Positions 33,394 through 42,537 of a stretch of DNA of 64,000 bases are shown in pieces. The notes beneath the pieces were generated by a model, which ran no database searches, was not told the DNA's origin, and worked only from the letters and a program-made list of their open reading frames with translations. The translations under genes and the position numbers were made by a program. Within the stretch, counting starts at the first letter, position 1, and the number at the start of each line of letters is the position of its first letter. Source of the stretch: Bordetella genomosp. 5 (lineage in GTDB: Bacteria > Pseudomonadota > Gammaproteobacteria > Burkholderiales > Burkholderiaceae_B); assembly GCF_002261475.1 (NCBI RefSeq), contig NZ_NEVN01000005.1, forward strand, positions 186,001 through 250,000. Reading direction: 5' to 3'.

Positions 33394-34117
33394 AAAAGCC
33401 CATGGCCTCCAGATCCGCCTGCAGCGCGCGGGCGAGGGCGTCCAGCGCCACGTCGTGATCGATCCGCACGCGTACCCGCGTGTCGCCCGGCGCCTGGGTG
33501 AGCTGCACGCGGCCGTGCAGGGCGGGCACGTACAGCACGGCGCCCCAGGCAGCGTCCTGCCGGTGCGCGGCCGGCGCATGGCGCTCCACGCAGGCGATCA
33601 CGTCGGCCAGCGCGCGGGATTGGGCGGTAAAGAGCTCGAGCGTGACGCGGTCCAGGCCCGAATCGAAGCTGCGCCACGCGGGCGAGGGCGGCGGGGGCGC
33701 GTGCGGGCCCCAGTCGAGCGGATCTGCGAAGCCTCGCGGCATCCAATAGGCCCGGTCGTCGTGGCGCGGCAGCACGAACAGCGCCGCGCGCGCCGGGCTG
33801 TAGAACACCTTATCGCCGTCGATGGTCTGGCCGAACGGCACGGCGCGCGCCGCCTCGTCCAGCCTCAGGTCGTCCTCTTCCTCCCACAGCTCATCGAACC
33901 ACTCGCGCACGAACGCCTGCTCATCGGCGGTGGCCGCCATGATCTCGTCGGGCAGCCACACGATCAGCCGTCCGTCGTACATGCCCGCGCCGAGTTCGGT
34001 GACGTGTTCTGCGTATCCGGGTGGCAGCGGCGCGCCCAGCCAGTCGGCCAGCGCGGCCAGGCGCGCCGGATCGGCGAGACGGCGTTTTGGAGTGACGAGG
34101 TAGGGAGCGGCGGGCAT
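33371..34117 (-). CDS. SMI1/KNR4 (SUKH) family protein (1)
   Basis: A 248-residue protein. LPPGYAEHVTELGAGMYDGRLIVWLPDEIMAATADEQAFVREWFDELW is the SUKH-domain pattern (acidic, aromatic-rich, with the LP-Y-EF-LGxG-like core). The second half (RVRIDHDVALDALARALQADLEAMGFFSVG) is an additional small domain. SUKH proteins include many immunity proteins for contact-dependent and polymorphic toxins, but no toxin gene is adjacent. The start is uncertain: ATG 34117 is used, and an ATG 24 codons upstream is in frame. Confidence 0.75.
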   Translation of the reverse strand: MPAAPYLVTPKRRLADPARLAALADWLGAPLPPGYAEHVTELGAGMYDGRLIVWLPDEIMAATADEQAFVREWFDELWEEEDDLRLDEAARAVPFGQTIDGDKVFYSPARAALFVLPRHDDRAYWMPRGFADPLDWGPHAPPPPSPAWRSFDSGLDRVTLELFTAQSRALADVIACVERHAPAAHRQDAAWGAVLYVPALHGRVQLTQAPGDTRVRVRIDHDVALDALARALQADLEAMGFFSVGTAR

Positions 34118-34364
34118 CGGGCGGGGCGAGAGCAGGGATGCTGCACTGTATACGAAGGATCCGCGTCCGCCGCGGGGCGCCGCCATCATGTCCCAGGTGA
34201 TTGTGCATTTCTTGGCTCTGGCTGGCAGGACATGCGGCCTCTACAGTACGCCCATGCCCTGACAGAAGTAATGAGCACGCAGACCGGGGCAGCCAACGGG
34301 CGCAGCACAGGCCCTCATACACAACACGGCCGCCAGGCTCGCGGTCAGGTCCGGAGAGAACATC

Positions 34365-35126
34365 ATGCAAGCAAAGAAAGTGGTTGTGATCGGGGGCACC
34401 GGCTTGATCGGTTCCAAGGTGGTGGCGCTGCTGACGGCAGCCGGCCATGAGGCGGTGCCGGCCTCGCCCAACACGGGCGTGAACACGCTCACGGGCGAAG
34501 GGCTGGACGCCGCGCTGGCCGGAGCGGATGTGGTGATCGACGTGTCGAACTCGCCGTCGTTCGAGCCGCAGGCGGTCAAGGCCTTCTTCGAGACGTCCAC
34601 GCACAACCTGCTGGCGGCCGAGGCGCGGGCGGGCGTGGGACATCACGTGATCCTGTCCATCGTGGGCACCGACCGCATGCCGGGCAACGGCTACTTTGCG
34701 GCCAAGGTCGCGCAGGAGGCCCTGATCAAGGCCGGCCCGATCCCGTACAGCATCGTTCGCGCCACGCAGTTCCTCGAGTTTCTGGGCGGCATCGCGGACG
34801 CCACGACGTCCGATGGCGTGGTGAGGCTGGCGGGCGGCTTGTTCCAGCCGGTGGCGGCGCAGGATGTCGCGGCGGCGGTGGCCGAGGTGGCGCAGGGTGC
34901 GCCCTTGCTGGGCACCACGGAAATCGCGGGTCCGGAGCGCGCGCCGTTCGACGAGATCGTGGCCCGCTACCTGGCGCTGGCGGGCGATGGCCGCCGGGTG
35001 GAGCGCGATCCGCAGGCGCGCTATTTCGGCGGCGTGGTCGAGCAGGAATCGCTCGTGCCGACCGGCCCGGCGCGGCTCGGCGGCATCGGTCTGGCGGAGT
35101 GGGTCGCCCGCCGGCCGGCGGCGTGA
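34365..35126 (+). CDS. NAD(P)-binding NmrA/SDR-like oxidoreductase
   Basis: A 253-residue Rossmann protein. VVVIGGTGLIGSKVVALL binds the dinucleotide; DVVIDVSNSPSFEP and HVILSIVGTDRMPGNGYFAAKVAQEALIKAG follow the atypical SDR pattern (SDR_a5/NmrA-like), in which the YxxxK motif is replaced by Y-AAK. Such proteins are reductases or redox sensors; the substrate is unknown. GGAG eight bases before the ATG. Monocistronic by context. A GC-rich hairpin (GCGGGCGG at 35136-35143 with CCGCCCGC at 35160-35167) follows but lacks a T-run. Confidence 0.88.
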   Translation: MQAKKVVVIGGTGLIGSKVVALLTAAGHEAVPASPNTGVNTLTGEGLDAALAGADVVIDVSNSPSFEPQAVKAFFETSTHNLLAAEARAGVGHHVILSIVGTDRMPGNGYFAAKVAQEALIKAGPIPYSIVRATQFLEFLGGIADATTSDGVVRLAGGLFQPVAAQDVAAAVAEVAQGAPLLGTTEIAGPERAPFDEIVARYLALAGDGRRVERDPQARYFGGVVEQESLVPTGPARLGGIGLAEWVARRPAA

Positions 35127-35376
35127 ATAAGATGCGCGGGCGGGGCACAGCGGCTTGAGCCGCCCGCCTCGGGGGCATGCATAGGTGGCCGGAAAAGGCA
35201 GCAGCAGCCGGCTTCGGCGGCGTGAGCTTGCGGCGGGTCCGCGCCGGTCTGCCGGCACGACCAAGATTCAGTCTGGCTACATCTAACGATTAGCCCGACC
35301 GACACGAGCAGGGCGTCCGGCGTTCGTAGAATACGGCTCATGCAGTGCCGCCCCGTCGGGCGGCCGCCCGACGGAT

Positions 35377-36528
35377 ATGCCCATGAACGCCATCGCGCAA
35401 GACCTCTACGCCGACCTCGACACGCCCGCCGCGGTCGTCGATCGCGCGCGCCTCGCCGCCAACATCGCGCGCATGCAGGATCACATGAACGCGCTGGGCG
35501 TCGCCCTGCGTCCGCACGTGAAAACCACCAAATGCCTCGAGGTCGTGCAGGCGCAGATCGCCGCCGGTGCACGCGGCATCACGGTGTCCACCCTGAAAGA
35601 GGCCGAGCAGTTCCATGCGGCCGGCATCAGCGACATTCTTTATGCGGTCAGCATGGCGCCGTCCAAGCTGCCGCGCGCGCTGGCGCTCAAGCGCGCCGGC
35701 TGCGATCTCAAGATCATCGTCGACAACGTCGCGGGCGCAGAGGCGATCGTGGCCGCGTGCCGCGAGTCGGGTCTCGCGCTGCCGACGTGGATCGAGATCG
35801 ACACCGACGGCCATCGCTCCGGCATCACGCCCGAACAACCCGAGTTGCTCGACGTGGCGCGCGTGCTGGACGCGGCCGGGCTGGTCGACGGCGTGCTGAC
35901 CCACGCCGGCAGCAGCTACGAGCTGAACACGCCCGACGCGCTCGCGGCGTTGGCCGAGGTGGAGCGCGCCGGTTGCGTGCGCGCCGCCGCTCGTCTGCGC
36001 GAGGCCGGCATCGCCTGCCCGAACGTCAGCGTCGGCTCCACGCCGACCGCGCTGGCGGCGCGCGCGCTCGACGGCGTGACGGAGGTGCGGGCCGGCGTCT
36101 ACGCGTTCTTCGACCTGGTCATGCATAACGTCGGCGTTTGCCGCCAGAGCGATGTCGCGCTGAGCGTGCTGACCACCGTGATCGGTCATCAGCCCGACAA
36201 GGGCTGGATCGTGGTCGACGCGGGCTGGATGGCCATGAGCCGCGACCGGGGCACGTCCAGGCAGGGCCACGACTTCGGCTATGGCATGCCGTGCACGCTC
36301 GACGGCGAGCCGCTGGCCGGCTGGCTCATGACGCAGGCCAATCAGGAGCACGGCATCATCGCGCCGGTCGACGGCGCCGCGCCGGGCGATGTCACCGAAC
36401 GCTTCCCGGTGGGCATGCGGCTGCGCCTGCTGCCGAATCACGCATGCGCCACCGGCGCACAGTTTCCCGAGTATGCGGCGGTGGACGAAAGCACCGTCGA
36501 AATCTGGCCGCGATTCTATGGGTGGTGA
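35377..36528 (+). CDS. DSD1-family PLP-dependent D-amino-acid lyase/dehydratase
   Basis: A 383-residue fold-type III PLP enzyme. The cofactor lysine is Lys49 in RPHVKTTKC. His355 and Cys357 in LLPNHACATG form the metal-binding pair typical of eukaryotic-type D-serine dehydratase and D-threonine aldolase. THAGSSYELN and SVGSTPTAL line the phosphate site. It should cleave or deaminate D-serine, D-threonine or a 3-hydroxy-D-amino acid in the cytoplasm. The start MPMNAIAQ has two candidate ATGs six bases apart. The fetAB-like genes follow 14 bases later on the same strand, but a functional link is not obvious. Confidence 0.9.
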   Translation: MPMNAIAQDLYADLDTPAAVVDRARLAANIARMQDHMNALGVALRPHVKTTKCLEVVQAQIAAGARGITVSTLKEAEQFHAAGISDILYAVSMAPSKLPRALALKRAGCDLKIIVDNVAGAEAIVAACRESGLALPTWIEIDTDGHRSGITPEQPELLDVARVLDAAGLVDGVLTHAGSSYELNTPDALAALAEVERAGCVRAAARLREAGIACPNVSVGSTPTALAARALDGVTEVRAGVYAFFDLVMHNVGVCRQSDVALSVLTTVIGHQPDKGWIVVDAGWMAMSRDRGTSRQGHDFGYGMPCTLDGEPLAGWLMTQANQEHGIIAPVDGAAPGDVTERFPVGMRLRLLPNHACATGAQFPEYAAVDESTVEIWPRFYGW

Positions 36529-36542
36529 GCGATACTCTCGCC

Positions 36543-37376
36543 ATGCCAGATCCAGTGTCATTGTCTAGCGCGCCCGCCGCGGGCCGGCCAGCCGCGGGAT
36601 CGCCCGCCGCAGGTTCGCCTGCCGCGGGATCGCCCGCCGCAGGTTCGCCCGCCGCAGGATCGCCTGCCGCCACCTTGTTATCCGTGCGCGGGCTGAGCTG
36701 CGAGCGGCTCGCGCCGGTGTCGTTCGATCTCGCATCCGGCGAGTGTGTCGCCATTCTCGGTCCGTCGGGCGCCGGCAAGTCGGTGTTGTTGCGGCAGATC
36801 GCCGATCTCGATCCGGGCGAGGGTGAGGTCTGGCTCGACGGGCGCGCCCGTTCGGCCATGCGCGCGCCCGCGTGGCGGCGGCAGGTGGTGTATTGCCAGG
36901 CCGAGGCGGGATGGTGGCACGAGCAGGTCGGGGCCCATTTCACCGATCGCGCCGCTGCCGCTTCGATGCTGGATCGGCTGGGGCTGGACGCGGCCAAGCT
37001 CGATGCGCAGGTACACGAATGCTCCACCGGCGAGCGCCAGCGTCTGGGTCTGGCCCGCGCGCTGCTGCTCGAACCGGCCGTGTTGCTGCTCGACGAGCCG
37101 ACGGCCGCGCTCGACGCGCAATCGATCGCGCGCGTCGAGGCGGTGTTGCACGCGGAGCTCGCGCGCGGCGCGGGTCTCGTGCTCGTCACGCACGACGACG
37201 AACAGGCGCGGCGGCTCGCGCTGCGGTGCTTTCATATGGAGGCCGGCCGCCTGAGCGTGCCGGCTGATGCGCACGGCGCACGTCAAACGCGCGCGGCAGA
37301 TCCTGCGGCGATTCCCGCCGCGAGCCTCGCGGAGAACCCAGCCGCAACCCAGGGAGCGCGTCATGGGCGTGATTGA
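36543..37376 (+). CDS. fetA: FetA-like ABC transporter ATP-binding protein
   Basis: A 277-residue ABC ATPase. Residues 11-40 are six copies of Pro-Ala-Ala-Gly-Ser/Arg before the domain proper. Walker A is GPSGAGKS, the signature is reduced to CSTGERQRLG, Walker B is VLLLDEPTAALD, and the switch His is in VLVTHDDEQA. Pairing with the FetB permease (14-base overlap) identifies it as the FetAB system, described in E. coli as an iron exporter that protects against oxidative stress. The tail after residue 245 is Ala-rich and probably disordered. Confidence 0.85.
   Translation: MPDPVSLSSAPAAGRPAAGSPAAGSPAAGSPAAGSPAAGSPAATLLSVRGLSCERLAPVSFDLASGECVAILGPSGAGKSVLLRQIADLDPGEGEVWLDGRARSAMRAPAWRRQVVYCQAEAGWWHEQVGAHFTDRAAAASMLDRLGLDAAKLDAQVHECSTGERQRLGLARALLLEPAVLLLDEPTAALDAQSIARVEAVLHAELARGAGLVLVTHDDEQARRLALRCFHMEAGRLSVPADAHGARQTRAADPAAIPAASLAENPAATQGARHGRD
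36573..36662 (+). repeat. 15-bp tandem repeat, six units
   Basis: Units of the type CCCGCCGCAGGTTCG, alternating GGA-TCG and GGT-TCG forms, encoding Pro-Ala-Ala-Gly-Ser (first copy Arg) at the FetA N-terminus. Confidence 0.9.
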
Positions 37377-38169
37377 ACTGAGCGCGGGCGATCTGGTGCT
37401 CGCGGCCAGCCTCGTCGTGGTCTCGGCGCTGATCTCGCTGGCCTTGCGCATGGGGCTGGAGCGGCAAGTGCTGTGGGCGGCGGTGCGCACGGTCGTTCAG
37501 CTGCTGCTGGTCGGACACATTCTGCGGGTGGTGTTCGCCCACGGCACGCCGTGGCTCACGGCGCTGGTGCTCGTAATCATGATGGGCCTCGCCGCGCGCG
37601 AGGTGGCGGCACGGCCGGCCGAGCGTCTGCGCGGCCGGGGCAATGGCTGGGTCGGGGCGGTCACGGTGGCGTGCACCACCTTGCTGACCGCGATGTTCAT
37701 TCTGCACACCACGCTGCGGCCGGATCCCTGGTACGACCCGCGCTACACCATCGCCCTGGTTGGCATCGTGTTGGGCAGTGTGCTCAACGCGGCGAGCCTG
37801 GCGCTCGACGGCATGCTCTCCGGCATTCGGCGCGAGCGCGGCGCGATCGAGGCGCAGCTCGCGCTCGGCGCGTCGGCACGGCAGGCGTTCGCGCCGCTGG
37901 TGCGTGCCTCGGTGCGGCGCGGCATCGTACCCAGCGTGAACCAGATGGCGGCCGCGGGGATCATCACCTTGCCGGGCATCATGACGGGCCAGATCATCGC
38001 CGGCATGGATCCGGTCGAAGCGGCCAAATACCAGATCCTGCTGATGTTCCTGCTGTGCGGGGCGAGCGGGCTGGCGGCGATGGGCGCGGCCTGGCTGGCG
38101 ATGCGGCGCCTGACCGACGCGCGCGATCGGCTGCGGCTGGATCGCCTGCTGCCCGAACGCGCGGCGTGA
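37363..38169 (+). CDS. fetB: FetB-like iron-export permease
   Basis: A 268-residue membrane protein with about seven hydrophobic segments, of the FetB/YbbM family. Landmarks: ISLALRMGLERQVLWAAVRTVVQLLLVG, ALVGIVLGSVLNAASLALD, ALGASARQAFAPLVRASVR, and SVNQMAAAGIITLPGIMTGQIIAGMDP with QILLMFLLCGA. It should form the membrane part of the FetAB exporter. GGAG six bases before ATG 37363 inside the end of fetA fixes the start. It sits in a window with other iron and peroxide genes (Dps, iron ABC operon), although these are not adjacent. Confidence 0.93.
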   Translation: MGVIELSAGDLVLAASLVVVSALISLALRMGLERQVLWAAVRTVVQLLLVGHILRVVFAHGTPWLTALVLVIMMGLAAREVAARPAERLRGRGNGWVGAVTVACTTLLTAMFILHTTLRPDPWYDPRYTIALVGIVLGSVLNAASLALDGMLSGIRRERGAIEAQLALGASARQAFAPLVRASVRRGIVPSVNQMAAAGIITLPGIMTGQIIAGMDPVEAAKYQILLMFLLCGASGLAAMGAAWLAMRRLTDARDRLRLDRLLPERAA

Positions 38170-38211
38170 GCCAACCAGGCGCGACGCCAGCGGCACCGGG
38201 CGCGCGAGCGT

Positions 38212-39024
38212 CTATCCCGCGCTCGACAGAAAATCCAGGATCAGCGCGTTGACCTCGCCCGGTTGCTCGAGACTGGGCAGGTGCGCCACGCCGCGCAGGG
38301 CGTGCCCCTGTACGGCCGGCAGGGTCTGCACCATGCGGCGGCAGCGCTCCTGGATGTGCGGAAAGTCGTACTCGCCCCACAGCAGCAGCGTGGGTACGCC
38401 GATCTCGGCGAGACGGGGCCAGGCCCGGTCCATGTCGAGATCGGTGCCGGTCGGCGGCGCGAGCAACACGCGCTGGTTCATGTCGAGAAACAGCGAGCGC
38501 GTGGCGCCGCCGATGCGGCCTTCGGGCTGCAGCGGGCCGTCGAGCCACAGCCGCGCCTTGATCGCGTTCATTTTGTCGATGTCACCCCGGGCCTCGGCCT
38601 GCTGCAGATTGGCGAGCAGCGGCAGCGCGGCGGCCGGATAGGCCGGCGCCGGCGCACCCGCCACGCTGGGCGAAACCAGCACCAGCGCGCTCACGCGTTC
38701 GGGATGGCGCAGCGCGGCGTCGATTGCGATGCGGCCGCCCGCGGAGCACCCCACGAGCACCGCCTGGCGGTCGGGCGCGACGGCGTCGAGCACGGCGAAC
38801 AGGTCAGACACACTGGAATGGTCTTCGGGCACCGCACGCGTCTGCCCGAAGCCGCGCCGGTCGTACGCGATGGCGTGGAAAGCCTCGCCCACGGCCTCGA
38901 CCTGCGCCCGCCACATGCGGTTATCGCACACGTTCGCGTGCAGGAACAGGACGGGGGTGCCTTCTCCGGCGGTGTCTGCGGCAAATACCGCGCCGGCATG
39001 CGCGATCTGTAAGCGGGTCGACAT
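38212..39024 (-). CDS. Alpha/beta hydrolase
   Basis: A 270-residue alpha/beta hydrolase: FLHANVCDNRMW (oxyanion region), AYDRRGFGQTR, nucleophile elbow VLVGCSAGGRIA, acid in LLLWGEYDFPH, and His in LRGVAHLPSLEQPGEVN. The cap region is helical. It resembles 3-oxoadipate enol-lactonase/epoxide-hydrolase-like proteins, with no decisive substrate clue. Convergent with fetB. The ATG at 39024 starts at MSTRLQIAHAG; the frame is open upstream but not protein-like. Confidence 0.9.
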   Translation of the reverse strand: MSTRLQIAHAGAVFAADTAGEGTPVLFLHANVCDNRMWRAQVEAVGEAFHAIAYDRRGFGQTRAVPEDHSSVSDLFAVLDAVAPDRQAVLVGCSAGGRIAIDAALRHPERVSALVLVSPSVAGAPAPAYPAAALPLLANLQQAEARGDIDKMNAIKARLWLDGPLQPEGRIGGATRSLFLDMNQRVLLAPPTGTDLDMDRAWPRLAEIGVPTLLLWGEYDFPHIQERCRRMVQTLPAVQGHALRGVAHLPSLEQPGEVNALILDFLSSAG

Positions 39025-39510
39025 GGAACGAGCGCTCCGGTTGGGGGAAGGTGGGGAGGGGGGGAAGGGCATCATGCTAGCCCTCGCGCCGTGGACTGGC
39101 GAGCAAATATTGCGCAGCTCGATGGGCCGCGCGTTGGTATTGCGCGTCTTTGGGGAAAGTGCGCCTTGACGCTCTGGCGATTGTCGAGGTTTAAACGGTA
39201 GTCTCGTCCGGCCGGGGCGCCGGCGCCGGCGACGGGTCCGGGGGCGGATCACCGCGTGCGCGCGGAGGCCGCGACGCCGCGCAAGCGGAAGGCGCAGGCG
39301 GCAGGCCGGCGCTGTGGCCGCCAGACTACGTCTCGCGGCGAGCCCGCGGCGTCCCTCCGGCCCGCCGCACTGCTGGCTTTACAAGCAGGCAAAAAAACTC
39401 GAAACTTGTATTACAAGTCCGGCCGCACCGGCTTGTGAGCGCTACCGTGCTGATCCCGGGGGCAGGCCCCGGGACACGCGCGTACAGACGACACGATCGA
39501 GACACCCGCC
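39025..39510. other. 486-base gap between hydrolase and galactarate dehydratase
   Basis: No convincing gene. It holds promoters for two divergent genes, a GC-rich stretch (39215-39310) without structure I can assign, and a perfect 7-1-7 palindrome at 39404-39418. Confidence 0.6.
39404..39418. promoter_or_regulatory. Perfect palindrome, probable operator of the galactarate dehydratase gene
   Basis: ACTTGTA-T-TACAAGT, 93 bases before the start. GntR/FCD-family regulators of sugar-acid genes bind short palindromes of this size and composition. No GntR gene lies in the window. Confidence 0.55.
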
Positions 39511-41118
39511 ATGCCCGCCGCTACCGAAGTCCAGCTTGATGCTCCCCGCCTTGCTCCCCTGTATATCAAAGTCCACCCGAACGACAACGTCGCCATCGTG
39601 GCCAACGACGGCGGTCTGCCGGCCGGGACGGTATTCCCCTGTGGTCTGACGCTGGTCGAAGGCGTGCCGCAGGGTCACAAGGTGGCGCTCACGGACCTCG
39701 CCGAGGGCGAGCCGGTGGTGCGCTACAACGTGACCGTGGGCTATGCGGCCAAGCCGCTGGCGCGCGGCAGCTGGATCAACGAGCGCGTCACGACCATGCC
39801 CTCGGCCCGCACGCTCGACGACCTGCCGATCGCCAACCGCCCCGCGCCGGATACGACGCCGCTCGAAGGCTATACCTTCATGGGCTACCGCAACGCCGAC
39901 GGCACCGTCGGCACGCGCAACATTCTTGCCATCTCCACCACCGTGCAATGCGTGCAGGGCGTGGTCGAGCACGCCGTGCGCCGCATCAAAGACGAACTGC
40001 TGCCGCGCTATCCCAACGTGGACGACGTGGTCGGCATCGAGCACACCTACGGCTGTGGCGTGGCGATCGATGCGCCCGGCGCCGCGGTGCCGGTGCGCAC
40101 GCTGCGCAACATCGCGCGCAATCCCAACTTCGGCGGCGAGCCCATGATGGTGAGCCTGGGCTGCGAGAAGCTGCAGCCCGAGCGCCTGATGCCGGTGGCG
40201 GGCCGCCCGAGCACCATTCCGATCGCCCAGCAGGATGCCAATCCCTGGCAGGAGCCGGTCGACACGGTCTGCCTGCAGGACGATGTGCACGTCGGTTTCG
40301 GTTCGATGATCGATGCCATCATGCAGACCGCCGATCGACATCTGCAGCGCCTGAACGCGCGGCGCCGCGAGCCCTGTCCGGTGTCGGACCTCGTGGTGGG
40401 TGTGCAGTGCGGCGGAAGCGATGCGTTCTCCGGCCTCACCGCCAATCCGGCCGTGGGCTTCGCGGCCGACCTGATCGTGCGCGCCGGCGGCACCGTCATG
40501 TTCTCCGAGAACACCGAGGTGCGCGACGGCATCGACCAGCTCACCGCGCGCGCGGCGACGCCCGAGGTGGCGCAGGCGCTCATCCGCGAGATGGACTGGT
40601 ACGACAAGTACCTCGAGCGTGGCATGGCCGATCGCAGCGCCAACACCTCGCCGGGCAACAAAAAGGGCGGCCTGTCCAACATCGTCGAGAAGGCGATGGG
40701 ATCGATCGTGAAGTCCGGCTCGTCGGCCATCTCGGCCGTGTTGTCGCCGGGCGAGCGCCTCACCACGCGCGGCCTGGTGTTCTGCGCCACGCCGGCCAGC
40801 GATTTCATCTGCGGAACGCTGCAGATGGCCGCCGGCATGAACCTGCACGTCTTCACGACCGGCCGCGGCACGCCTTACGGCCTGGCGCAGGTGCCCGTCG
40901 TGAAGGTGGCCACCCGCAGCGATCTCGCGCGCCGCTGGCACGACCTGATGGACGTGAACGCCGGCCGCATCGCCACCGGCGAGGCCACCATCGAAGACGT
41001 GGGCTGGGAGCTCTTCCATTTGCTGTTGTCGGTGGCGAGCGGCGAGCGCCAGACCTGCGCCGAGAAGCTCAAGCTGCACAACGCGCTGGCGCTGTTCAAC
41101 CCGGGCCCGGTGACGTAA
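39511..41118 (+). CDS. garD: Galactarate dehydratase (UxaA/GarD family)
   Basis: A 535-residue dehydratase. The N-terminal SAF-like domain ([25 protein letters not shown]) is followed by [23 protein letters not shown], the start of the UxaA-type catalytic domain. THTYGCG-like [42 protein letters not shown] and ETEVRDG-like ENTEVRDG carry metal and substrate residues. It should convert galactarate to 5-keto-4-deoxyglucarate in the cytoplasm. The length matches E. coli GarD. Altronate dehydratase relatives differ in having a shorter N-terminus. No other sugar-acid gene is in the window. Confidence 0.88.
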   Translation: MPAATEVQLDAPRLAPLYIKVHPNDNVAIVANDGGLPAGTVFPCGLTLVEGVPQGHKVALTDLAEGEPVVRYNVTVGYAAKPLARGSWINERVTTMPSARTLDDLPIANRPAPDTTPLEGYTFMGYRNADGTVGTRNILAISTTVQCVQGVVEHAVRRIKDELLPRYPNVDDVVGIEHTYGCGVAIDAPGAAVPVRTLRNIARNPNFGGEPMMVSLGCEKLQPERLMPVAGRPSTIPIAQQDANPWQEPVDTVCLQDDVHVGFGSMIDAIMQTADRHLQRLNARRREPCPVSDLVVGVQCGGSDAFSGLTANPAVGFAADLIVRAGGTVMFSENTEVRDGIDQLTARAATPEVAQALIREMDWYDKYLERGMADRSANTSPGNKKGGLSNIVEKAMGSIVKSGSSAISAVLSPGERLTTRGLVFCATPASDFICGTLQMAAGMNLHVFTTGRGTPYGLAQVPVVKVATRSDLARRWHDLMDVNAGRIATGEATIEDVGWELFHLLLSVASGERQTCAEKLKLHNALALFNPGPVT

Positions 41119-41168
41119 GCCGCGCCGGGCTTGGTATGCTCGGGTAACGAGCCACTCCTGCCCGCGCT

Positions 41169-42473
41169 ATGTCCTACGCCGATCCCACGCTGCCCCTCGC
41201 CGAACTGCGCCGCCGCCAGTTGCGCCGCATGAAAGTCTGGGCGCTCGTGCTGCTGCTCGCCATGCTCGCGGGCTTCATCGCGAGCCATGTGATGGGCGGG
41301 CAGGGTGCGTGGGCCTGGGTGCGGGCGTTCTGCGAAGCCGCCACCGTGGGCGCGCTGGCCGACTGGTTCGCCGTGGTGGCGCTCTTCAAGCGCCCGATGG
41401 GCCTGCCAATCCCGCACACCGCCATCATCCCTTCCAACAAAGAGCGCATCGCCGACAACCTGGCGATCTTCGTGCGCGATCATTTTCTCGACCCCGATAC
41501 GCTGCTCGAGAAGCTGCGCACGTTCGATCCGGCCACGCGGCTGGCGCGCTGGTTGTCCAAGCCCGCGCAGACTCGGGCGCTGGCGCAGGGCGCGCGCAAG
41601 ATCGCGCTGCAGATGCTCGACCTGCTCGACGAACGCGCGGTGCGCGGCGCCATCCAGCGCTTCGTGGTCGATACCGTCCAGCGTTGGGACGCCGCGCGCA
41701 CGGCGGGCGATGTGCTCACGCTGCTGACCCGCGACGGGCGGCACCAGGAGCTGCTGGACGCCGCGCTCGCGCGGCTGGGCAACTATCTGGGCGAGGCCGA
41801 CGTGCGGGATCGCGCCTCGGCGCTGTTGGTGAAGTTCGCGCGCAAGGAGTGGCCGCGCACCATCAAGGCGCTCGATTACGTGGCCGATCTCGACGAGATG
41901 GCCGACAACCTGGCCGAGCGTCTGGCCCAGGCCATGGTCGACGAATTGCGGGAGGTGCTCGCCGCGCCCGACCACCCGGTGCGGCGCAACTACGAAACCT
42001 GGGTCCTCGATTACATCGAGCGCCTGCGCGACGATCCCGCGCTGGCGGCCCAGGTGCAGAAGCTCAAGCAACAGGCCATCGAGCATCCCAAGGTGCAGGA
42101 GTACGTCCAGACCCTGTGGGGCGATATTCACGATGCGCTGCGCCGCGACCTCAACGATGAGAATTCGGCGATGGCGACGCACCTCGAGTCCGCGCTGCGC
42201 AACCTCTCTGGCCGACTGGCGCAGGATCCCGGCCTGCGCGACGCGCTCAACGCCCATCTGATGGGTGCGGCGCGCCGCCTCACGGGCCGGCTGCGCAGCG
42301 GCGTGACGCAACACATCGCGCGCACGGTCAAGACCTGGGACGAACGGCATCTGGTCGAAGAACTCGAGCTGAGCGTGGGCCGCGATCTGCAATACATCCG
42401 CTTCAATGGCACCCTGGTGGGCGGGCTGATCGGCGTCGCGCTGCACGCCATCGTGCTGTTGCTCACGCCGTGA
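41169..42473 (+). CDS. DUF445 (YjiN-like) membrane protein
   Basis: A 434-residue protein of the DUF445 family. One hydrophobic segment near the N-terminus (WALVLLLAMLAGFIASHVMG) and one at the very end (GTLVGGLIGVALHAIVLLL) flank a long helical, charged middle. EAATVGALADWFAVVALFKRPMGLPIPHTAIIPSNKERIADNL is the family signature, and RFNGTLVGGLIG near the end is also conserved. Function unknown; the topology suggests a large cytoplasmic or periplasmic helical bundle anchored at both ends. Follows garD by 50 bases. Confidence 0.92.
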   Translation: MSYADPTLPLAELRRRQLRRMKVWALVLLLAMLAGFIASHVMGGQGAWAWVRAFCEAATVGALADWFAVVALFKRPMGLPIPHTAIIPSNKERIADNLAIFVRDHFLDPDTLLEKLRTFDPATRLARWLSKPAQTRALAQGARKIALQMLDLLDERAVRGAIQRFVVDTVQRWDAARTAGDVLTLLTRDGRHQELLDAALARLGNYLGEADVRDRASALLVKFARKEWPRTIKALDYVADLDEMADNLAERLAQAMVDELREVLAAPDHPVRRNYETWVLDYIERLRDDPALAAQVQKLKQQAIEHPKVQEYVQTLWGDIHDALRRDLNDENSAMATHLESALRNLSGRLAQDPGLRDALNAHLMGAARRLTGRLRSGVTQHIARTVKTWDERHLVEELELSVGRDLQYIRFNGTLVGGLIGVALHAIVLLLTP

Positions 42474-42537
42474 CACCCGCCGGATCAGCGCTCGGCATCC
42501 CAAGACGACATCAAGACGCAACGCCCAAAGGACCCTC

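Noticed and set aside
35136-35167. Terminator after the NmrA-like gene
   Set aside because: The GC stem has a 16-base loop and no T-run, so it is mentioned only in the gene entry.
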